A stretch of DNA of 64,000 nt from Bidens hawaiensis. Lineage: Eukaryota; Streptophyta; Magnoliopsida; Asterales; Asteraceae. The DNA is taken from the NCBI GenBank assembly GCA_021521415.1, contig JAIQDT010005806.1, positions 62,001 through 126,000 of the forward strand, in the 5' to 3' direction. Shown here piece after piece: positions 57,068 to 64,000 of this stretch (position 1 is its first letter; each line of letters opens with the position of its first letter). Under the pieces are notes generated by a model. It was not told where the DNA came from, did not search any database, and saw only the letters and a list, made by a program, of their open reading frames with translations. A program made the position numbers and the translations under genes.

Positions 57068-58030
57068 CTATCCCATTGAACCATCGGTATACAACTCGAC
57101 CATCTCAATTTTCTCTTCTATTGTCAACGCAAGAAAAGAACGTCCTAGATCCACATCTTTACCAATCAAATGAGCTGCTTTGAACCGTTTTTTCGTAGTG
57201 ATACCTGGTAAAGCTTTCAACTCATCACTAACCTTTTCATAGATTTCACGAGCCTCCATACCTTCTTTGCTAAGTTGTTCACCCACCATCTCCCCAAATC
57301 GAAGCAAAACTTCTTTGATATCTTTGCAAGACTCTCGATATATCTCATCTGCATCCGTGCTTCTACCTCTTTTGCGCTTGCTTGTTACACTTCCTGTTTG
57401 TCCTTAAGATCTATCAACATTTGGAACGGCTTCATCAACAAAATCAAAGTCTTCAATATCAACAGGTGAGCTTTTTTGCGTCTCTTGAACAACATCTTCT
57501 TCTCCAAGGTCAACTGCTTTACTACCAGTAGCTCTATCCTTACCGAATATGGTACACAATTTGTCATAGAAAGGAAATGACTTGTCACGAAAATTCACAG
57601 CACCTTTGTGAGACTACAAGACAATTACAAATAAATTAGACTAAAATTTTAAAATCTAAAAAATATATTTTTTTGAATATACCTTCACGTATTCATTCCA
57701 AACACTATCATCGGCAATAATACAACATTTTTGTTCATCCCAACCAAACCCACTTGTATGCACCATATCATATACAATACTAAAGTGTGTCTTCCATGTC
57801 TTCATCCTAGACTTTATATGTGGTTCTGCTTTGAGGCCAGAGTTAAGAAGACTTACATCTAGCAATTGTTGAACACCTTTTAAATAACCTGGTTTGAATC
57901 CATTGTCAGCACCAGCATACTTTCCGGATGCATGTATCTCCATTAATGCATCAATTAGCTTTGCATCTTCATCATTTGTCCAGGTAAGCTTGCTCCGAGT
58001 AAATCCTCTCACTATATTTGAATCTGCCAT
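57068..58030 (-). pseudogene. H Myb/SANT-like DNA-binding protein, one in-frame stop
   Basis: Exon 1 58030-57683 (116 codons; MADSNIVRGF, then a Myb/SANT-like domain WTNDEDAKLIDALMEI ... IKSRMKTWKTHFSIV). The donor GTATAT at 57682, acceptor TTGTAG at 57614, and exon 2 57613-57068 keep phase 0. Exon 2 has an acidic linker, a basic KRKRGRS patch and a helical C-terminus. A TAA at 57404-57406 interrupts it. In PIF/Harbinger elements this protein partners the transposase and carries it to the nucleus and the element ends. Confidence 0.85.
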
Positions 58031-58270
58031 GTCTACGTACAAATGCATAATTATACAATTAAAAATCATAATTCATGTAACTACAAATACAAATATAACA
58101 AGAAACATTAATAAGAAACAAATAAAGTGCATAAATAAACATTAATAAGAAACATCCTTGGTTCTACAAATAAAAAATACATAATTGTCAAACATAATTA
58201 AGAAACATTGTTGGCACGCTGCGCACGCATCGCAGTCCAACTATTAAACATTTCATTAGCAAGAAGGTCT

Positions 58271-59540
58271 CTACGATCGGTCCATTCTTGTGATAGAAAT
58301 AACATTGTCATGGTCATTTGCAGGTTGTGTGTGATTTACTGGGATTTCGTTATCAAGAGGGTCTTCACTCATTGTTGTTCGTATGAAATTGTGCAATAAA
58401 CAACAAGCAATGATGATACGTGGCATGGACTCTATGGGATGATATGAGTTATCACGCAAAATAGCCCATCTATCTTTAATCATTCCGAAACATCTTTCTA
58501 TAACATTCCTGGCCGATGAATGTCTCATATTAAAGAACTCCTTAGCATTCGAAAGAGGACGAGACCAATCGTTAAGATGATAACGTTGACCTCGATATGG
58601 AGTTAAAAATCCTTCACCATTTGTATAACCGGCATCACAAAGGTAGTATGTTCCTACAATTAACCATAAACTCTATGTTAATTATCATACTTAAATCTAT
58701 GTATATTCTTTGAAAATTGTCTATCACATACCCGGAGTTATTTTAAGACCATTGGGTCTACTGATTGCATCACGCAAAACTCTACTATCAGCTGCAGAAC
58801 CCTCCCATCCCTCTAAGACATACGTAAATAAAAGGTCTCTCGTACATACTCCGAGTACGTTAGTACAAATCTGCCCTTTTCTTGTCCTATAAGGTTTTCT
58901 ATCAATAGCAGAGACTTTAACTTTAATGTATGTTCCATCTAATGCTCCTAAGCAACCCTGAGTTAAAAGAAAACATTGCTTACTAATTTATGTTAGCAAA
59001 AAATATCTTTAATAAAAAATGTGTTTGACTAACCTTAAACCATTTCCATCTTTCATCAGTTTCATTATCTGGCACTGGCACGGGTGACTTGTAGAGTTCT
59101 TTGTGTAATCGACATATAGCATTTAAGACTAACTTGAAATACCGACTTACAGTTTCCCCGGACCGATGAAATCTGTTGACTAGTATCATATTCTTTGCAT
59201 TATGAGCAAGGGTATGTAAAAACATAGCAACTTGCTCATCGACTAGCATGTTTTTACTATTCTTTAGTCCCCCTTTAGTTTCTAGCATATCACAAAGTGT
59301 TGTAAATGCATGTATATTCATTCTTATGTTAACAACACTCGTAACATCACTTTCATAAACCATCCTCACCATGTTTTCACGCCTATTATGGTAACTCATT
59401 AAATATTTTGTACGTAAAGTCATTGACTCAATCGACCGACGCAAATGATAAGTACACAACATCCACCAACGAATCGTAACATAAATGACATAAAATGCAC
59501 CTATGGCAACTATTCTTTGTCTGGAAGGTGATCTTGCCAT
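58271..59540 (-). pseudogene. H transposase (DDE, ALP1/HARBI1-like), one frameshift
   Basis: Exon 1 59540-59034, exon 2 58957-58732, exon 3 58654-58271, with introns of GT-AG type (donors GTTAGT and GTATGT; acceptors CTCAG and TTGTAG). Catalytic residues are visible: D in GALDGTYIK (exon 2), D in YYLCDAGY (exon 3), E in ARNVIERCFG (exon 3). An extra A in the run at about 58619-58623 breaks the frame just after DAGYT; downstream coding to the C-terminus is otherwise well kept. Exon 1 has the N-terminal helical region (RHFHRSGETVSRYF-like). Either recently inactivated or a base-call error. Confidence 0.88.
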
Positions 59541-61060
59541 CTACACATAAAAATATAAGAAAATTCAAGAAAAGCAAATAACTCCAAAATATAATCCAAA
59601 TATTAGCAACAAAGTGATCATGAAAGCAAGAAAAATGATTACAGGCTACTTTATTCACTGACTTGCTGAATGTTGTTTAATTGCCAATGTTTACATCAAT
59701 ATATATGTTATTTTGGATGAAATTGAACATCCAAGTTTCCATGTGAGTTACAAGTCAATGTTATACAAGATCCCTAAGGTTTCCATGTGAGTTACAAGTC
59801 AATTTCTAGATAAAAATGATGTAAAAAGTAATGATTTGTTGATATGTAGAAATCTGAGTTTTTTGGTCAGATTTGAGTTTGTAAATATAGATTTATTTAT
59901 CAACAAAACAATTGAAATAAATTATGAAAATATTTTCACAGAAAATTCAACATCTCTAGGTGTTTATATATTTTTCTCAAATTTTAAGGTATGCATAAGG
60001 TTTTCAACTAAAATGCTAATTATCAAAGGTATCTAAAACTTACTGTTCAGAGTTTGTAAATGTCAAAATTTCTCAAAAATTGACTACTCAGGATTTGCAT
60101 ACAAGGCCAATTGGGAAATATTCTAGACACTTAAAATGTTCATTAGAAAGAGGAATGAAGTCTAAAACTTCAAAAACAAGAGAGTTATGCTCTATAGAAG
60201 TAGACCTAAAATCTGTCAGTCAAAAACAAATTTGACCTTCGGTTTTATTTTTCACGTTTGGGTAATCAAAACTTCTCTAAAAATTACGAAACTAGTGGGG
60301 TTTGAAACTAGACTCTTTGAACTTAATGTTAGACTCAAGAAACGATCAATTTGCATCTGTTATGATCAAAATACTGTTTGAACAAAACAGCATTACAGAT
60401 TTCATCAGCAACAGCATTCAAGCAACTCATGTAAACATTCAATTTATCGGTTCCAACATTCAACCTAGCATCTAAATATCATTCTAACATAAAATTCATG
60501 ATTCAAACTCATCAATTTCATACCATATAATGTTCAATTCCCAACCTAGACATCAAAGATTTCATCAAGAGTCGAATTAAACATAAACCATTGAAATCTA
60601 ACATATCTAAATCGATTACCAACAACATACAAACATCCCACGATAACAATCGACATCAGCAACTGAGTTTGGATCGAGGTTTAGGTCTGGTCGAGCATAA
60701 GAAAGTCGAAAAAATAAAAGTTTCATACCTAGGATCGTTGGAATCGAAGCAAGGATCGCGAATACGAACTCGGTTCTTGGATTGGAGATGATTTGTGGGT
60801 GATTAGAGGCTGCAAGTCGATCGAACAGCAGGGAGAGGCGTGAGTTTGCTGCTGTAGATCGAACAGCAGGGAGAGGCGTGAGAGAGTGAGGCTGAGAAAT
60901 GAAACCCTAGAAATCCAATTCTCCCCTTTTTTTAGAGAAACAAAATCAGAGAAATGGAAATGGTTTATTTCCATTTCTCACCTCTTTCTTTCATAAACAA
61001 ACAAGAGAATTCTTTCCAATTCCATTTCTCAACCCTCAATTCCCTCTACCAAACACCCCC
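59541..61060 (-). other. H upstream region
   Basis: About 1.5 kb AT-rich, non-coding, between the transposase start and the right terminal repeat. Near 60790-60900 the phrase CGAACAGCAGGGAGAGGCGTGAG occurs twice (split across about 33 bases). Confidence 0.6.
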
Positions 61061-61063
61061 TTA

Positions 61064-62940
61064 TATTCTTTGATACGTTTTCTTTTGTTATTTTTCGAGG
61101 TATCGAGTATACCCTCGACTTATGGTTTAAGTCTTTATTATTTTATTATTATTTTATTCGGGCATTATGCTTACCTTTCTTGGCTTATAACAACCCTAGA
61201 TACTTCGGCAACACCTCGACGCCTTCTTGTTTTCCCAAGCTTCTTGGTCAACACCTTCCTTCGCACGCAAATCGAGGCACACCAAATCTCCTTCTCTTGT
61301 TGGCATGTACTTCGAGGTGGTTGTCGGGTCGTCTCCTTGGTAACACGTTCTTCAAGATGTGGTCGTTTGGTATGTGGCACGAATTACGAGGTACGTCGGG
61401 ATTAGGCACGGTTTACTAGGTGAGTTTGGTGGCACGTTTTACGAGGTAGAGAGATGTTTAGTTCTAGTTGATATAAACACAACTTTTTAGTTAAAGATTG
61501 TGTCTAGTTCTAGTTGTTACTTTCATTGGATTGATAATTAAAAAAGATTGAAAGAACACCAACGTGCAATCTTTTCTTATGGCCATGAGTTTATAATTTG
61601 TAATGATAATTATATTACAGCCATGAACAATAGTAAAGTATATCTAACTACTTTTGACTGTAAACAAGAAAACCCAAGAACAGTCCTATTAATTGGGTGG
61701 CTCGCTATTGTTATGTTTTCCGCTTTTGGAGATGATTGCGCCACCCGAAGGACCAGCATTTGTTAGACCAAAGACCCATAGGCTACTTTACTTGGATTTC
61801 AGTATTGGCTTAGGTTCGAGTCGATCTGTCCTACTCATGACCGGATTCTACGCGACCCTAAACTGAAGCAGTCCCTCTGAGTAGAGTTTAAGGTGTTTAG
61901 ATAATCAATTTGAATACATATGTTTATACTTCAAAATCTTTATTAAACGAATAATGTTAAACTACAATTTACAAAACACGCAAAATATTAGAGACCTCAT
62001 ATCCTAGTTGCTGTAAATAACACAATCTTAAATAGAACAAAGCATTCTCTAAGTATATGTTGTTGAACGGTTATAAAAAGGTATTATTTTGTTTCACTCT
62101 TATTGTTCTCATAAGAAGTCACACCTTTATGATCTAGAAATTTAATATTAATACACTTTACCACGTTAATCATTGATTAAATTTCGTAAAAACTCACTCA
62201 AACACATATTTCTCAAGATTAGTTGGTTCTTCTTAGACCACCCGTAGTTGAAAACTCCAAAATGCCCCAATCTCCCATCTCCATTAGATGGTTTCTCTTC
62301 TTTGTCCCATCATTTTCTTCATCCAACGTTGTGTACAAAACGCTTGCAGAGTTTTTAAAGCCCAAAACACTCTAAGGGGCCATATTCGGATTTTGAAGGC
62401 GTGAAACGTCCTACTACGAGTGGTCTTATGACCTGGTGGGCCCAAGGTCAATTCGGAACGTTGACGTGGGCCCGAGGACCTGTTGTCTTTGTGAAGAATA
62501 AGAGGAGACGAGCGAGCATCTTTTCACCTCGTGTTATTTTGCTACTTTAGTTTGGCAATTTATTAGCAATTGATTTAATAGTCCACCTATTTTCGCCTTC
62601 TCAGTCTGAGATTTGCGTACTATTCATAAATCTAGCAATTTAGGGAACAAGAAAAACAAGCTGTTATATTCTCACGGTCTGCTGGAGCGTATGAAAGACC
62701 CGCAACAAAGTCATCCTTTAAAATAAGCAAGCCATATTTTCTAAAACAATGGATGCCATAAAATCGTTAGGTTTCCATTTGATTAAAAATGGTTCTTCAT
62801 TTAAAAATCTTTGGTTGTTGGGTTTAATACGAGTGGTCTTATGATTTATGTGACCAGCTGACCAATAAATCGTAAAAGAATCTATTAGCGCGTATTATGA
62901 CTCCATGTTACACATTCACCCCTTCACCTTCAAATAATAT
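61064..62940. other. Intergenic DNA between H and API5
   Basis: 61064-61460 contains degenerate repeats around GCACG-TTACGAGGT and probably continues the LTR-like sequence at 55561. The rest is unique-looking AT-rich DNA with no gene recognised. GTGGGCCC motifs at about 62437 and 62467 could be promoter-proximal sites. Confidence 0.5.
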
Positions 62941-62952
62941 CACACCCAATCC

Positions 62953-62960
62953 TTTATATA
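62953..62960 (+). promoter_or_regulatory. TATA box of API5
   Basis: TTTATATA about 85 bases upstream of the ATG at 63043. Confidence 0.6.
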
Positions 62961-63042
62961 TTCATTCACTCTTAGCCGCCCCTCAAAACACACTACTATC
63001 TTCATCATACACACAACACTCCGACTACCACTAACAGCAGCA

Positions 63043-63388
63043 ATGGCCGACGACGCTTCCGGTGACATCGAGAAGCTTTACGAGTACGGCGAACGACTCA
63101 ACGAAGCCAAAGACAAATCTCAGGTCTTTCACTTTTTCTAGGGTTTACCTTTTCACTCTTATTATTATTATTATTATTATCAAATTAATTTATTAAATTA
63201 GGTTATGTTTATGTTTATAACAGAACGTGGAGGATTACAAGAATATTATTGCATCGGCTACGAGTACTAACATTAAAGCTAGACAATTAGCTGCTCAATT
63301 GATCCCTAGGTTTTTCAAGTTCTTCCCGGGCTTATCCGGTACCGCCGTGGATACTCATCTTGATTTGTGTGAAGCTGAAGAGCTTGGG
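63043..63388 (+). CDS. API5: API5 (apoptosis inhibitor 5-like), exons 1 and 2 of a gene running off the window
   Basis: Exon 1 63043-63123 (27 codons, MADDASGDIEKLYEYGERLN...), intron 63124-63221+2 ending CAG at 63223, exon 2 63224-63388 (55 codons; NVEDYKNIIASA, ARQLAAQLIPRFFKFFP, ending EAEELG), donor GTTAGT. Both junctions are in phase 0. The text matches the conserved N-terminus of API5/AAC-11 proteins, all-helical HEAT-like nuclear proteins; in plants API5 has been linked to tapetal programmed cell death through RNA helicases. No exon 3 is seen before 64000; it should lie beyond. This is the only clearly intact host gene in the window. Confidence 0.93.
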
Positions 63389-63798
63389 GTTAGTTGGTTA
63401 CTAATTTTGTTGTTATTTGGATTTAGAGTATGTGACCAGTTAGGGTTAGTAAAAGAATTTATGCTGCTTTAATTGTGTGTTGTGATGTTGTTCGTGTTTG
63501 TTTTGCTTTTTTCGGACAAACAAATGGTTCGGGAATAGCTAACTGAATGAAGTTTTGTGTTTGTGTTCGTTTATTAGGGAAACGAACTTGTTCATGAAAT
63601 GTTTGCCAACGCAAATGAAACACAAACAATGTTTTATTTTATTTGGCCAACCGAGAATGGTCAGTGTCAAAGGTTCGGTCCGGTACCAAGTTTGTGTTTG
63701 TTTTTCTTTTTGCATTAATATTCATATGTTAATATACATATAAGTTAATTAATTATATAATGCTCGTATATATATTTTTTGTTTTATAGTTAGTTTTA

Positions 63799-63953
63799 GG
63801 GGTGTTTGGGATTCCTTATTTTACCTCCTAATAGCTTATAACTTATAGGTTATAAGTTATAAGGTGTTTGGGAAAGTTAGGTTACGAGAGTGTATTAAGT
63901 AATAAGTTACAACTTCATAACTTATGACTTACTAAGGAATCCCAAACGCCCCC
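63799..63953. mobile_element. Small MITE in API5 intron 2
   Basis: Inverted ends GGGGTGTTTGGGATTCCTTA and, at the right, the complement of GGGGCGTTTGGGATTCCTTA, about 155 bp with internal ATAACTTAT palindromes. The left flank is TTA; the right flank is TTT or CTT, so the duplication is imperfect. Tourist/PIF-like by its ends. Confidence 0.8.
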
Positions 63954-64000
63954 TTTGCTTAAATCTAAATGATAAGATTCGAAAAGTCACTAAAAAGTAC

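Larger units (their letters stand above)
56680..61060 (-). mobile_element. Transposon H: full-length PIF/Harbinger element (4381 bp)
   Basis: Terminal inverted repeats start GGGGGTGTTTGGTA on both sides and are followed inward by similar GAGAAATGGAATTG-type sequence. Target duplication TTA at 56677-56679 and 61061-61063, the PIF/Harbinger hallmark. It encodes a Myb-like protein and a DDE transposase, both on the minus strand, each with one disabling change. Confidence 0.95.

Noticed and set aside
57068..59540. Host ALP1-like gene
   Set aside because: Lies between perfect terminal repeats with a TTA duplication and next to the partner Myb gene, so it is the transposon's own transposase.

Overview
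This is a eukaryotic plant nuclear window, almost entirely nested transposable elements, with two pieces of host gene. Spliceosomal introns, plant Ty1/copia and PIF/Harbinger proteins, a DUF26 protein and an API5 gene indicate a eudicot. The element families recall those of the daisy family (Asteraceae), but that is from memory and was not checked by a search.

Layout. (1) 1-21007: element B, a Ty1/copia retrotransposon on the + strand whose 5' end lies outside the window. It is split by element A (5802-16976, minus strand), a younger copy of the same family with 5-bp target duplications (ATTTC). (2) 21008-24264: a DUF26 cysteine-rich protein gene (minus, frameshifted), a hairpin repeat, a foldback MITE and AT-rich DNA. 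(3) About 24100-55500: a deep nest. An old DNA-transposon-like unit (G) carrying a NAM-associated/Myb-like ORF is split by copia element C (24270-45278) and by gypsy-type element E (45807-54330). C is split by copia element D (36581-44634, duplication CGCCA). E is split by a solo LTR F (50581-52303, duplication ATAGT). (4) 55561-61400: LTR-like sequence split by a full-length PIF/Harbinger transposon H (56680-61060, duplication TTA) with transposase and Myb-like genes. (5) 62950-64000: promoter, first two exons and part of intron 2 of an API5 (apoptosis inhibitor 5-like) gene, with a small MITE in the intron.

The most interesting material is in the two large copia families (A/B and C), which look SIRE/Maximus-like. 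Both encode Gag with two CCHC knuckles around a coiled coil, then PR-IN-RT-RNase H, then a spacer of 2 kb or more, then a third ORF (ORF3; 963 codons and intact in A). The families are diverged, yet they share: (a) a splice-acceptor-like signal two bases upstream of the ORF3 ATG; (b) a tandemly duplicated two-hairpin RNA-like module in the spacer whose stems covary; (c) a hairpin near the LTR 3' end with an invariant loop and changed stem; (d) a family-specific short motif (GCGAAGTT in A/B, CCGAGAA/TTCTCGG in C) that forms a perfect hairpin in the LTR just upstream of the TATA box and is repeated many times in only two other places, the 5' leader and the region upstream of ORF3. My inference is a co-evolving system in which ORF3 is expressed from a spliced RNA and its product, or Gag, recognises the family's own motif. 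ORF3 has no signal peptide or membrane segment that I can see, so an envelope role is not supported.

All gag-pol reading frames in the window are damaged. LTR comparison gives the order A youngest (2 substitutions and 1 indel in 416 bp), then D, then C.
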